From NCBI GenBank assembly GCA_051453625.1, contig JBOZIK010000001.1, forward strand, positions 49,647,691 through 49,711,690: a DNA stretch of 64,000 nucleotides, read 5' to 3'. Origin of the DNA: Welwitschia mirabilis. Its lineage: Eukaryota > Gnetophyta > Gnetopsida > Welwitschiales. The notes beneath the pieces are model-generated. The model saw nothing but the letters and a program-made list of their open reading frames with translations. It had not been told where the DNA came from and did not search any database. Shown piece after piece: positions 48,401-60,579 of this stretch. Made by a program: the position numbers and the translations under genes. Position 1 is the first letter of the stretch. Each line of letters begins with the position of its first letter.

Positions 48401-48699
48401 GTTTGATCCCAAGTAAAAAGCTCCTTTTCTTTTAATCAATATCCTCTTAAGATTTATTTTCTAAGAATGAGTTAAACAATTGTTTATGATTACAGATCTA
48501 GTAGGAGATAATTTAATATACTATAATATTCTTTAAGTTAAGACTTTTCTATCTCTTAAGTTGTTAAATCTTCCTCCTCATATTTCTCTTCATTTTATTT
48601 ATTTAACATCAAATTAAATTTTTCTGTTAGAATTACACTAGTTCATGCTTCTTTGTTTTATACCATTTCTTCAACAATCACTATCTCAGAAAGTTTAAT

Positions 48700-49110
48700 C
48701 TATTTTTTAAGATATCCTAGACTGATTTCCATTAACCCTTATCTAGAATAAATAGTAGTATCTATAGTGGTCATTCAAGGCCTCCCTAAAATCACTTCAT
48801 GGGTATGTTACTTAAGTCTTCATCATTAATGAATCTATTAAGTAAATGAAAGCTTGAAGTTCAATGGGGACATCCTTTAAAACTTCTTCAGGTGTCATAG
48901 TTAAGCTATCTACCAAGTACACTTTTCCTCGGTAAGGTATTAGCCTTGGTTTTTCAAATTCTTCATAAGTTTTATAGGTCATAATATTAATACTTGCTCT
49001 AAGATCCACTATTACTTCTACTCTGAGTTTCCATTAATTATTGCATCTATCATAGGTGTTCTAGGATCACTATACTTTTTGGTTTGTTTATTTTAAGGAA
49101 CTTATGTGAA
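48700..49110 (-). pseudogene. Aspartic protease of element I
   Basis: An open stretch at 48812-49009 begins MDLRASINIMTYKTYEEFEK. The DLRASIN motif corresponds to the protease DLGASIN, with the catalytic Asp kept and Gly changed to Arg. It is followed by KVYLVDSLTMTPEEVLKDVP, which does not align well with A and suggests a different subfamily. It lies between gag and RT as expected. Confidence 0.6.
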
Positions 49111-50860
49111 AGCCCAAGAAACTTGACCACTGCTTCAATTTTTTTTCTTTTTGCTTTTGTTTTTGCTCTTTTGTTTTGAACACATGCTCTTCATTTATTT
49201 TCAATACATAGACATGTACTTTAATAAATTTAGAAGAGGTAATGATATTTTTGTATCTTCTAATATTCTTGTTAAATATTCTCATTAGAAAAAGTAAATA
49301 ATCTATTCAGGCATCAACCACTATTCTTTTTAGTCTCTTTTTCTTGTTTATCTAGGAATTTTCTTGAATTTGTATTCTTTGTTTGTGATTCATACATCAC
49401 TTTCTACTTTCTACATCTAGTAGTTACTCCCTTACTTGTTGCTTCTCTAAGATTTGGTTGAGGTGGAGCAGGAATTTTTCCTTTTTTTTTATTTGTAATT
49501 TTTCTCTTTGATCTTTTGGATCTCTATTTTTCCAATTTCTATAGTAGTCATATTGTTCTTACCTTTTTGAATTTACATACCTTTGCAAAAGTCTTTCTAT
49601 TTTACCTTCCCATTTTCTACTTTGATAAGGATAGAGTTTCTTTTTAGCTTGAGGTTGATTTCTAGAATTTTAAATATAATCTATTTATATTCAGCCATTG
49701 AACAAATTCTTGCATCCAAGGATATTCTATTCCATCATGATTGTCTTTCTTATAGTATTCACATGCAAGTACTTCTTCCTTCTTAAAGTGTTGTACAGCT
49801 AATCGATCAAAATTTTCTACCATACTATTAGTTATTTTTTTTATCTACTTCTTCTATAAAACTGATATATTTAAAACTATACATACTACCATCCACTTCT
49901 AGGGTACATACTTTGTTTACTTTTTCCTACTTTTAATTTTTTTATCCCCTTTCTTAATTCATATTGTATAATTAAGTAATTAATTCTCCCACTTCTTAGA
50001 CATTCTTTATCTTGATGCTTTCTCTGCATAATAAGTTTAATTCTTTTAATGTATAACTCTGCAGTTCTCTAAGTAAGATTCTAACTTATTCCCTAGCTAT
50101 GATTTCATGATTATGATATTTAGGTAATAATATATCATACTTGTTCATGAACTCATTAAATCTTTCATTATCTCTTTGTTTAATGTTAAGATTTATTCTC
50201 TTAGATCTTCAACCATCCTCATGGGTTGAAATTTGGCTAGGAAAGCATTTTTAAGAGTTTTCTATGAACTAAAAACATGGTTAGAATTCCTGTAATACTA
50301 TAGTTGAGCATCTCCTTTTAAGAAAAAAGGAAAATATCTCAAGATAGTTGGCTCTACTAAAGGCGTCAAAAAAGCTTAGATATAATAGGGTTTCTTGTAA
50401 CTTGTTATCTTCAGAAGTGGGTATCATATTATCATTTATATTTAGTAATTTGTCTAATTGTTGTAAAACTATATATTAATAGGATTTAAATATTCTAATC
50501 AATAAATATCATGATTTAATTGTCTTAAATCTCCATCATCTTCCTAATAGCATCTTGTTACAACTTTCTTTTCAGGTCCTTTTCCTTAAATTATTTGAGA
50601 AGATTCTCCTTGTGAGTGAGCTAGTGTAAGAATATTATGTAATTGTTGCTCAAATTTAATCATAAATTTAGTTAAGATTTTCTCTTTTACCACCTTTTAA
50701 AGGATGACTTCATTCTCTATAAAACAACCTTGTTCCATCTCTATTTTAACATGATTTCTAGTTTGCTTATCTAGATCATATTTATGCAAGTCTCTAACAT
50801 ACTTGCCTCTTTCATTCTGCCATTTTTCTTAGCTATCTTATTCGATCATATTTTTTGTCA
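49111..50860 (-). pseudogene. Gag of element I
   Basis: The minus strand shows a knuckle-like CEYYKKDNHDGIEYPWMQEF at about 49690-49765 and the tail KFPAPPQPNLREATSKGVTT with RCRK at about 49410-49480, which corresponds to the VTTRSG motif near the gag C-terminus of plant gypsy elements. A Lys/Gln-rich stretch lies at 49088-49285. The N-terminal part (49800-50860) is heavily broken and only faintly alignable. It is preceded by the PBS and 5' LTR. Confidence 0.62.
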
Positions 50861-50881
50861 TCTTTGCTAGTTGACTTTACA

Positions 50882-50905
50882 GTGGCGCTCCTTCTAGTGC
50901 CAAAA
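50882..50905 (-). promoter_or_regulatory. Primer binding site region of element I
   Basis: Directly inside the 5' LTR the minus strand reads TTTTGGCACTAGAAGGAGCG. It begins with the TGG common to tRNA 3' ends but differs from the tRNA-Asp type seen in A, B, E and J. I cannot assign the tRNA. Confidence 0.6.
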
Positions 50906-51850
50906 TGATGGATGCTTAGATGATGAAATACGTGTAGAAAATATTACTAAATAATATTAAACAATATAAAATAATACTAGAAAAATGCAAAAACTATGTT
51001 GCTGTTAACTTAAAAATAAGCTCACCTCATTAAATAGAGATAAATAAAGGCTTACTAAAGAACTAGTTGAGATTCAACCATTTAGTTGAAAATGCATCAT
51101 CACAATAGTCTCATGATGAAGTTACTTGAACTAGTCAAGTTAGTTTATTACTACTAAATTACTATGTACATATATTACATCAAGGGGGAATGGTGAAAGT
51201 AGTAAAGCATAATATAATTTAAATAAGATGCTAGATAATACTTATTTCTAAGTACTGTTAATTATTCTAATTTATGTTCAGCTGCATAAACAAGAGTAAA
51301 CAAAGATGATATTACCTTTTCAAGTAATAAAATATGCATACAATGATACTCAAATATGCTTTTCAGCCTTACATTAAAATAATAATTTTACATAAATATG
51401 TGATAAGGCTTATGTTTTTCTTTATAGGTAATATTATGAAGTATGCAAAATGCTGCTACACCCTTTGTAGGATAGCTTGAGCTCCCTTTCTTAACCTTCT
51501 TTCCGTATCTATTTCTAGAATGGTTTGCCAAAAAGATCCCCACCTTTAGTGGTGATCTCGTTCTTATACCCTTGTTTATTTTTTTATTTCCATTTTTTGC
51601 TCCTTAGAAATAGGTATATGATTAGGGTTTGTTATTGCTTCTTCGCCACCTCAACCTTCTCTCCCATCTTTATGTCACATGGCATCTTGTACTTGAAATG
51701 CAATAATAAAATATGAATACTAACTAACTAACGTATTGATTAGTGAATATACCGATAAAGAAAAACATCTATTATTATTTAAAATGCATGATTAAGATAA
51801 TGAAAACACTTCATTAATAAGCATAATTTAGATAAAATTTATTCTCATTA
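50906..51850 (-). repeat. 5' LTR of element I
   Basis: 945 bp, the partner of 38683-39628. The outer end reads TCATTA where the partner has TCATCA. It is followed by the target-site copy ATGCA. Confidence 0.92.
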
Positions 51851-51989
51851 ATGCACAATATGAATTTATTGTTAAATCTTACTTAAATTCAAATAAAATT
51901 GGTACATATAATGAATGCATTTATTTTGAATATTTTAATTATTCTTTTTATGAAATAAAAACTACTAGCTTCTTTAATAATATGTTTAC

Positions 51990-52930
51990 TATTAACAGTG
52001 TTATTAATAATGATTTAAAACCACCATCTTATTGAAATTACATTGTCCTAGGTAGTAATGAAACTAAATTCATTATCATTAGTGCACATCTTGCTCTTGT
52101 TTAATAATAAGGAATCACCAACTTATTAATCAAGAACTCTAAAGCCTTTGTTTAATATTATCATGATCTAGTTGGAGTTCATTCTTCCATTTAGTCTTAT
52201 CATATCTATTTAGAACCCAATATAAAATTTATTGATCAACCTTAGGGGAGGTTAAATCAAAATCTTAGGAATATTGTTAAAAAGAAAATCATGAAACTTT
52301 GGGAAGCTGACATCATTTACCCCATTGCAAATAGTGAATGGGTGAGTTCTTTAGAAGTTGTCCTAAAGAAAAATGGTAAATGACAAAACTATGTAGATTT
52401 TCATGGCCATAATACTTATATTAAGAAAGATCACTTGTCCATTTAGAAGTTTTGCCTATTGTTAAATGCCTTTTGGTTTATGTAAAGCTCTTATAACTTT
52501 TCAAAGGTGTCTAACATGTCTTTTTAGAAGTTTTTATAAATTATTATTATCTTTAAGAATATTCATATAATTAAATAATTTGTTATTAAAAATTAATACT
52601 AAATCATTGTATTGTTCGTAATCTTAAACTTAGTTGGAGAAAAGTTATTTCCTCATTATTAGAGGCATTATTCTAAGTCATGTTATTTCTAAGAAAGGAA
52701 TAGAAATAGATCTTATAAATATTAGTATCATTTTTTCTCTAACTATCCTTACTTGTATAAAACATATAAGATATTACTCGAGATATGTCCCTTTTTATCT
52801 TCATTTCATTTCATCTTTTAGTTCTCTTAATAAACCTTTAATTAAATTGATTCTCAAACATACATCTTTCTATTGGACACTATATTGTGAACTTGAATTT
52901 TAAAAACTTAAATAATTTTTATCATCTTTA
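51990..52930 (+). pseudogene. Reverse transcriptase of element H (internally deleted)
   Basis: The plus strand resumes pol of H after element I. LKPPSY and YIVLGSNETKFIIISAHL (about 52015-52095) are the pre-RT linker. EPNIKFIDQP, GRLNQNLRNIVKKKI and DIIYPIANSEWVSSLEVVLK (52210-52375) are the RT start. After KKDHLSI the sequence jumps to MPFGLCKALITFQRCL (52470). The FLDGYSGYNQ region is therefore deleted, and the following MDD active site is not recognisable. The open part 52634-52903 (ISKKGIEIDLINISIIFSL and further) is the thumb/connection. Stops fall at Gln codons (for example QP-stop-GRLN). Confidence 0.82.
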
Positions 52931-53330
52931 CCTGTTAAGCTCTTAATTAATATTTTCTTTTGAGGTTATGACTAATGCAACTAATTTTGTACTAAGTGTA
53001 GTCTTTGTTCAAATCATTAATCATAAACCTTATGTTATTGTCTATGCTAGTAAAACTTTCCATAATGTGTAACTTAATTATTCAACTACTGAAAAAACAT
53101 ATTAGCTTTGATTTTTACTTTTGAAAAGTTTACCTTAAGATAAGAATACATTTTAGGTAAGCCCTTAACTAAACATTATCTTCTGTGTTGGCTTTATTAA
53201 TGTAAGAATTTGATACACCATTAATAGTGGAGTAGGAAAGAAAAATCATGTCACTAATAATTTATCTTGTCTTTCCCTACTTGTTAATTAAAGTAAGGTT
53301 AAACGAATTTTTCTAAATGAAAATTTATTT
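52931..53330 (+). pseudogene. RNase H domain of element H
   Basis: The plus strand shows, across frameshifts, FEVMTNATNFVLSVVFVQII (first acidic site reads Asn), KPYVIVYASKTFHNV and LNYSTTEK, matching the KPHVIYYASKTL...NYTTTEKELLA signature of Athila RNase H. The stop between NV and LNYS is TAA where the family has Gln. The final part (about 53220-53330, KKNHVTNNLSCLS) corresponds to the VADHLSRL linker. Confidence 0.78.
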
Positions 53331-54140
53331 GCTATGAATGTTTTATCTTTGTATGCTGATATTGCAAATTTTAAATCCCATAGTAAATTTCCTAGATGCA
53401 TGTCTTATTATAAGGAAAAAAAATAAATTTTTATCTTAATGACATAGATACTTATGAGAATAACTACTATTGTTTAAATATTGTACTGACTAATTTTTTT
53501 GAATGTGTGTGCCTAAGAATAAAATGATTAGTATCTTAGAATTTATCACAATGGTGTTTGTGGTGGTTATTTAATGAAAAGAAAAAGATGTCTAAAGTCT
53601 TAAATGATGGCTTATTTTTTGGTCTAATTACCAATAAGTATATATTTCTTACCATTCCTAAACCAATGGTTAAGTAACAAACTATGAGCTTACTTGAATT
53701 ATTCAAAAATAAGAGCAAATAGAAAATTTTAATCTTTAAAATTGGTTGATGCATTATGGGCTTATCATATAACTTACAAACATCCATTGGCATGACCTCA
53801 TACAAACTTATTTTTAGTAAATAATGCTTCCTACATATTGAGATAGAACAATAAAATTTTAATTCTATTCATAGACTTCATCTTGATGTTGAAAAAATGT
53901 ATAGAAAATACCATGAATCAATTAAATAAACTAGGTAAAATTAGATTAAATTCTTATGATAATTAATTTCTTACCAAAAAACTGAATAAAATATTATTAT
54001 GATTGGACATTCCTAAGGAAAACTTTTAAGTAGGTGATAAAATTTTACTTTTTAATTTACATTTTGATTTATTTATTGGAAAATTAAAATCTAAATGCCA
54101 AGGACACTTTGATATTATTCATATATTTCTTTTGGAATAG
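53331..54140 (+). pseudogene. Integrase of element H (catalytic core deleted)
   Basis: The plus strand has the N-terminal part (VLSLYADIANF and YHNGVCGGYLMKRK at about 53545-53590, the zinc-finger region). About 150 bases later it has VDALWAYHITYKHPLA (about 53740), then ILLFNLHFDLFIGKLKSKCQ (about 54040-54100), the C-terminal [20 protein letters not shown] motif. The two central Asp motifs and the Glu motif of the core are absent, so a large internal deletion removed the catalytic domain. Confidence 0.8.
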
Positions 54141-54939
54141 TTAATATTTAACAATTAAAGACTAGTCAAATTCAAAGATTAAATGAATCTAAACTTATAT
54201 TATTTATTGATCAAAATTTAAATGAAGTTGAGATTTATTTTAATTCATATTTGGGATATGAATATGGAAAAATATAAAGAGCCAAAAGATCTAAATTTTT
54301 GTTTCTATTCTTACTTTTGTTTCAATCAAACTCAAAATTATTGATACTTGTAAAATAACATAATGAGATTTAGGAGTCTTACAGAGTCACATTTAAGAGA
54401 GTTGTGAGTTTTGGAAAGGATATACTCCTATTTGTTTTCCAAAATTTATCAACCAAAAATTCAAAAACAAATAAATAAAATTTTCGTTTCTATTCTTAAG
54501 TCTTCTTTTTCTTTCAACAAATTCTAATAATGCTCTGTATTTTTCATCTCAAAATCCTAGTTTTCATCATAGTTTAGTAGTATAACTAGTTCTTACCTAG
54601 GTTCTAGAATATCTTTGAAATTAATTTTATCATTTTTAGAATTCCTATTACTAAATTTTTAGGAATCAAACTTTAGTTACATGTTAATCTTATTAATTTG
54701 ACACTATAGTGTCAAAATCATATGTAATCTAGTGCTATAGTGCTACTATAGTAAAGAGTCTAATTTTTTTCTCTATAAAAGCCTCATTTTTTTATCCTTA
54801 TATCTTATTTCTACTTTGCATTTCATGGGAAGTGAGTTGTAGAGTCACATGATGATCATGCAAGTTAAATAGTAAACCTATGAAAGAATGGTGGTGAGTC
54901 TTCTTTCAACTATTTTCTTTTATTTTTTCTTTAATCTTA

Positions 54940-55930
54940 TTTATGCTTTCTCTTTATACTATTGTTGTAAAGCTTATTTTCTCTTTTCTCTTTACTACTT
55001 TTACCCCTAAAGATGATGAACTAGTTAAGAATTGGATAGGAAATTATTTAGTTTATTTTGGCCATGCTTCTTATCCTAGTGATACACTAGTTCTGTTTTA
55101 TGAAGGCCTTCATTATGATGAAGATGCAAAATAGGAGAATTTATTTTAGATGATATTGCTCCTCGGTGATTCCTTAGAGCTATATTTGATGCCTTAGATA
55201 TACCTTTTTACATTAGTAACTGGGAATTAAGTGATCCACATGCTTCTTTAGATATGGTACTACTAATTCTAGATGATCTAAACCTCAATTTCAATGTTTC
55301 TACTAATGGATTTCCTATTAATCATCTTAGGCTATTTGATGTACCTATTTCCTATTATATTATGTCCAACATCCTATACACTATACTAACATATCATGCC
55401 TTTTCTAATGTATTTCAAACTCTTTAGTTGTTTAGGTAAAATCATGTTCCTTTTATCCCTTATCTCATAGTTGCTTATGTTTGTCCTGATCATTCTCCTT
55501 ACTATTCTGTTAGCATTCCCTTATTCTTGGCCATTTTAAAGATTATTACTTACTTACACCTTGAGATCCATAGGCTCAATCTTATTTATTACAATTACCA
55601 TATCCATATTACTTTTAAATAGCTTTGGCAGGCAAAGAGATTTTATGAGCATAAGTAGAAATAGTCTAAACCTTAGCCTGAGTAGCATAGTTTTCCCTTC
55701 GCTAGGATTGATAATCCCTTGAATAAGATTGAATGTGAGATATGGAAGTAGTTTCATGTCATTCATAGCTTTACTTTTACTTTTCATTCTATATCTTAAT
55801 TCTTCTCTCATATACGTGATTTGAGGTGAGATTAGGAAGCAGCTTAGCATGGTCTTCAGTATTCTACTACCATTATGAAGTATGAATACCATGGTGGAGA
55901 TGATAGTGGACTTTATATTATTTTGCTACT
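54940..55930 (+). pseudogene. Env-position ORF of element H
   Basis: I do not recognise this protein. It follows integrase after an 800-base spacer, the env-like position of Athila elements. It starts with MLSLYTIVVKLIFSFLFTTF (54943), a hydrophobic leader that could be a signal or membrane segment. The clearest later pieces are DELVKNWIGNYLVYFGHASY, LVLFYEGLHYDEDAK and, after stops, DVPISYYIMSNILYTILTYH. Through Gln-type stops it can be followed to about 55930. It shows no clear similarity to the ORF of I, and I infer its role only from position. Confidence 0.45.
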
Positions 55931-57377
55931 GCTTAGCTCATATATGTTTATCTTAGAGTAAGAGCATGTTTACTTCAATTCCATATTTATATTTTATACA
56001 TGTGTAATGCTTGATCATCTTTATGCATGTGAGTGTATGTTTTTTATGTGTCCAATCTATGTGATTTACTATCTTTTTATAACACTGTGTTTATGACATG
56101 ATATTTGTAGGTGTGATTTATATTATCTAGCTTATGCCCATGTCTTTCTTTATAATTTATAAATTTAATAAAAATTAATAAAAATTTTACTTGACTCTGT
56201 TTTAAATAATAAATAAATGATTGCAATATCTGATGCCTTTGAATTATACTCCTCATCTTCTATTACATAAATTATTATGATGTTTATCTTTATCATGATT
56301 ACTAGTACTATTTATTTTACATTTTTTTAAAAATTTATAGGATGAACCTAGAGGACTGCAATTACTAATATGAAGTTATGAAACTCTAGATTAGTAGTCC
56401 ACATGGTAAGGTAAATGATGCAATTCCTCACCATGAGATAAAATGATAGATATCATTAGGTGTTCTAATAATAGATCTAACACCATACCTTAAGTGCAAA
56501 CATTTAAATTGCTAGTAGATTCCATTTCTCTTATCATTGTCACTTAGATGAGACATGCAAGGAGATTAGTTGGTCATTTTAATGAAGCCTAAAACTTTGA
56601 TAAAAATAAGTTATTAAATGTTAAAAGTTTTCATTATTTTAGAGCTATAATACTACACTAAGAGGTGTTTTTATACTTTTTAAGAGATAAGAGCATTAGA
56701 GGATTGATGAGTTTAAATTAGGGATTTTGAGCCATTTTAAGATGAATTAAAATGCTCATGAGTTAAAGATCAAGATCAGAGTTGGATGTGTAGAGGATGA
56801 AGAATTACTTCAACATCTTTGCACTAGAGCTAACTCATAGTCCCTTTTCCATTACCATATTTCATCCACTTATTGATGTGATTATTCTAACTCATTCTAA
56901 TATTAGATGCATGACATCAGATCATATCAAAGCTTATCAAGACATCAAAAGATTGGAAATATGGATTTTATAAACCATAACTTCACCATTTCTAGTTATT
57001 TAACAATCAATTTTAATATTTATTGTAATATTGGTCGTATGTGATGTAAAAAAAGTTAATTTGTACTTTGGAAGTTTTGTTATTATGGTAATTACCTATG
57101 GTATTTCAATACTTCTTTCTAGGGTATTTTAGTATTACAATGTCACATATAATTTATTACATTGTGAGCATAAAATACATTTGGAAATTTGGAAGTTTTA
57201 GCACCTACCTCACCTAAAAATGATCTTAGTATATCTATATACATCCCTCTTTACTACCATATTAGATATATATTCTANNNNNNNNNNNNNNNNNNNNNNN
57301 NNNNNNNNNNNNNNNNNNNNNNNNNNNNNNNNNNNNNNNNNNNNNNNNNNNNNNNNNNNNNNNNNNNNNNNNNNNNN

Positions 57378-57395
57378 TCTCTCTCTCTCTCTCTC
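57378..57395. repeat. (TC)n microsatellite at the edge of a 100-N gap
   Basis: Nine TC units follow the gap directly, so the gap 57278-57377 is probably the unread part of this repeat. Confidence 0.9.
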
Positions 57396-58486
57396 ATTTC
57401 TTCTCTCCTAAGTTGATGCTCTCTCTTTATCAACTGTAAAAGGCTTTTCCATTCTTTCTTCTCATTTATTATTATGTCATGTGTTTATTTTTATCTTTTT
57501 ACATCCTCTTATAATAAGTTTTCATCTCTATTTCTAACATTTTCATCTAGCTAAAGGCCCTTGCAAGGTGGTGAAGTACACATAATTAGTTAGTATAGAA
57601 GAAGGCAAAGTCATCAAATTTTATAAGAATTTTGATTAAAAATGAATGGAAAGAGCTATGATTTCATCTAAAACCAATAAATGTTCTTTTCCTTACATTT
57701 TTATATTTATGTTTACATGATTTGGTCATTTTTGTCATGCGTTTCTTTTCATTTGATTATATTTTTATATCATATTACATATTTAGTATTAATAAGAGTG
57801 TTATGAATTTAATACTTATTACACATTCTCTGATATTACATATTTGGTGACTTTACGATAAAGGAAGCATGTGTTTTAACCCTCTTCTTTATTCATTTCT
57901 CCTTTCTTTTCCTTCTTCTAATACCATTCTCTCATGTTTTCACCCTTTCTTCTAAGACATTAAATGATGAATTATTATTCTTTTCTTTATAATAGCATAA
58001 ATTTGGCATGTGTATTTGTGATATACTTACATCTGAATTTTAAATATTTGTTTTTACATTATATTCTCTCTCTCTTTTTCCCTTTTCCTATTAAAGTAAA
58101 AACTAGTGAATTTTATTATGCTTGTTTTAACCATAGATTTTGTTCTTTTTTTTTTTTTTTTTTTGGTAACTCCAAGTGATCTAAAAATTTGTCAATAGAT
58201 TCCTAAACTTTTTGGCATATTTAGTTAAAAATAAAATTAAGGCTCTAAAATTACATTATTTAGCTATTTATAGTTGATTCATAGTTTTACCTAGAATTTT
58301 TCTGAATCTATGAAATTATACTTTTTCTTTTATTTCATGATAAAATTTTTTATCATTATTTCTATTTTTAAAAAAAATTAATATCTAATATTCTAGTAGA
58401 GTTTTGAGTAATTTTATAACATGAAATCTATTTTTTCTTAAGTTTGATAGTTTTCTTAATATTCTTAGTTAAAGTACAACTAACTG

Positions 58487-58795
58487 TGTTGCGGTGTGTA
58501 TTTGTATAAGTTTTTACATTCAAAGAGATCTTGTCATTTATAACCAAAATAGATATCTTACATAATACAATACACTAAAATGAGTGGGAGTAGACCCGAG
58601 ATGTCATTTCTCATTAAAGTCTATAAGTATGAGACTTAGGTTGCTTTGCAAATGAAACTAGGAACCAAAAATAAATAATAATGCAAGAAATAAAAGTACA
58701 ATGCAAAATGTAATATGAAATCTAAACTAACATGAAATGCAAAAATAACCCTAACTCTACTTACTTTCAACCTTAACAAAGGTTGCTCTTGATGA
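58487..58795 (-). repeat. 3' LTR of element J (partial, cut by a gap)
   Basis: It aligns with 59514-59820 with about one base in six different by eye. The gap removes the rest. Confidence 0.85.
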
Positions 58796-58895
58796 NNNNN
58801 NNNNNNNNNNNNNNNNNNNNNNNNNNNNNNNNNNNNNNNNNNNNNNNNNNNNNNNNNNNNNNNNNNNNNNNNNNNNNNNNNNNNNNNNNNNNNNN

Positions 58896-59045
58896 AGAAG
58901 GAGGTTTGAGTGCATCTATAGATTGGTTTTCCGATTCGTTTTCTATATCCACTAGTCCTTCTTTAATATTCTTTTCTATTAGTAGCCTTTCTCTTTGATA
59001 TTTCTTCTCAAGATTGACCATATTACAACATCTTGCAAACAACAA
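58896..59045 (-). pseudogene. Gag N-terminus of element J
   Basis: The minus-strand frame LEKKYQRERLLIEKNIKEGL, followed by VDIENESENQSIDALKPP, matches the gag start of A (KEKYQRDRLLISKNIRKGLI at 6190-6384). It runs into the 100-N gap at 58895. This supports the choice of gag start in A. The basic first residues followed by an acidic stretch are shared by both. Confidence 0.75.
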
Positions 59046-59076
59046 ATGATAGAAAATAAGATAAAAAATAATAGAC

Positions 59077-59330
59077 TTTTATCTTGTCTGTCATGGGACG
59101 ATAGAAGGGACAACACACACAGAAATTAGAAAAAATAGAAATAGAACTGAAACTGAAACAAAAATAAGGAAACACAGAAAACAGAATTGTCATTCACCTA
59201 GTCATTTGGACATCACAGGAGATGACAAAAAACTAATTTATTGTAGAAAAATCAAAATCCAAAAATAAAACTAAAAGTAAAAATGGCACACTATCATCCT
59301 GACTGTCGTGGAAACGACAGAGGGGATGAC
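59077..59330. repeat. Three 38-bp palindromic repeats in the leader of element J
   Basis: Copies lie at about 59077-59114, 59189-59226 (GTCATTC...GAGATGAC) and 59293-59330. The last is the best in the window: ATCATCC and GGATGAC arms around CTGTCGT-GGAA-ACGACAG, a perfect seven-base inner stem. They lie between PBS and gag at the same spacing as in A. Confidence 0.88.
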
Positions 59331-59490
59331 TAGAAATTTTTATAAAAATCTAAAAGCTAAAAACTAAAACTAAAATACTACACACAGCAAACCTACAGCT
59401 CCTAATAAAATACAATGTTGCATAGAAAAATAATCGAACAGAGGTCCATATACTCACTGAACGATGACAACCCTTATATTCCTCGATATC

Positions 59491-59513
59491 CTTCCCCGAC
59501 AATGATGTCAATC
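59491..59513 (-). promoter_or_regulatory. Primer binding site of element J
   Basis: The minus strand reads TTGACATCATTGTCGGGGAA, close to the tRNA-Asp-type TTGGCGCCGTTGCCGGGGA. It is the best-preserved PBS here. Confidence 0.85.
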
Positions 59514-60579
59514 TATTGCGGTGTGTATTTGTGCAAGTCTTTACAATCAAAGAGCTCCTATCATTTATAACCAAAATAGATATCTTACATAATACATCAC
59601 TATAGTATGAGTGGGAGTAGACCTAAAATGTCGTATTCACATTGAAGTCTATGAGATGAGACTTAGGTTACTTTGCAAAATAATACTAGGAACCTTAAAT
59701 AAATAATAATGTAGGAAATAAAATATAATGCAAGATGCAGGATGCAATCTAAATTAACATGTAATGCAAAAGTAATCCTAATAGCACTTGCTTTTAGCCT
59801 TAACAAAGGCTTCCCTTAATAATCTATGTCACCCAAGAAATTGTTGCCAAGTCAAGGACAACATAGACTATAGGAGTCATAAGAAAATATATAATGCAAA
59901 TATGAAAAAATAAAACTAGGTTTTTGTATTAAAAAGTAACAAGCAACTGGGTTACAAAACAGCTGGGTCTTAGTAAAGGATACATAGCCCTTTATCAAGT
60001 GCATGTCTTTCTACAATGTTCAAGATGGATCTTCTGCCCTTCAATCTCCTATCACGAGAATGTTTGGTGCAATAAAGATGAGAAGAAGATTCAAGGGAGG
60101 TCTTACTTATAAGAAATATAGCAAAAAAGGACGAACGATAGGTGCAGTTAATCACACTCATAAATGACTTAAAAATAGATGAAATAGGAAATCTATCAGA
60201 GTTGGTTACATGTCAATGTCGTTTGGGATGTCATCTGGATAATAATGGAGATGACAGTACATTATAAAATATTCTCAAAAATGATGATTCATTAGTCCAT
60301 ATTAGCAGTTGTTGCCTATTGTTGAAACAATGGAGGGGATGACGGTCTTCTTTGATTCTTTTCTTGATGAGAAACTTACCATTTTTGTCATGAATCCTTA
60401 TTTAAAGCTTTGTACATCAGAAAGTGCCTTTAATACATTAAATTTGGATAAGAATTGCAGTATTTTAAGATTTCCTCTTATATCTCTAAAATCCTGATAA
60501 TTTCACTTAAACCTATATAAAAGTCCTACAAAACAACTCATAAAAATCCATCAAATAACCATAAATTGGTAGCGCAACA
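59514..60579 (-). repeat. 5' LTR of element J
   Basis: 1066 bp. It aligns with the LTRs of A and E and carries palindromes at 60218-60255 and 60306-60343. The outer end GCAACA is intact. Confidence 0.88.
60218..60343. repeat. Two palindromic repeats in the LTR of element J
   Basis: 60218-60255 reads GTCGTTT...GAGATGAC around ATGTCATCTGGATAAT. 60306-60343 ends in GGGGATGAC with a worn left arm. Placement is the same as in A and E. Confidence 0.7.

Larger units (their letters stand above)
38683..51850 (-). mobile_element. Element I: 13.2-kb Ty3/gypsy element inserted in H
   Basis: LTRs of about 946 bp lie at 38683-39628 and 50906-51850. Ends are TGAT...ATCA (the outer A of one copy is worn). 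Flanks ATACA (38678-38682) and ATGCA (51851-51855) are a near-perfect 5-bp target duplication. On the minus strand the order is 5' LTR, PBS, gag, protease, RT, RNase H and integrase. A long 3' region of about 6 kb with an extra ORF follows, then a purine tract and the 3' LTR. It belongs to a different family from A/B/E/J and lacks their palindromes. It splits H between protease and RT. Confidence 0.9.
58487..60579 (-). mobile_element. Element J: Athila-like family member in the LTR of H
   Basis: On the minus strand there is a 5' LTR (59514-60579), PBS, leader with three palindromes and the gag start. A 100-N gap (58796-58895) follows, then the end of a 3' LTR (58487-58795). The ends are TGTTGC and GCAACA. 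The flanks are AACTG at 58482-58486 and AACTG at 60580-60584, a perfect 5-bp target duplication. Either the gap hides most of the element or J is a large deletion derivative. Confidence 0.9.
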
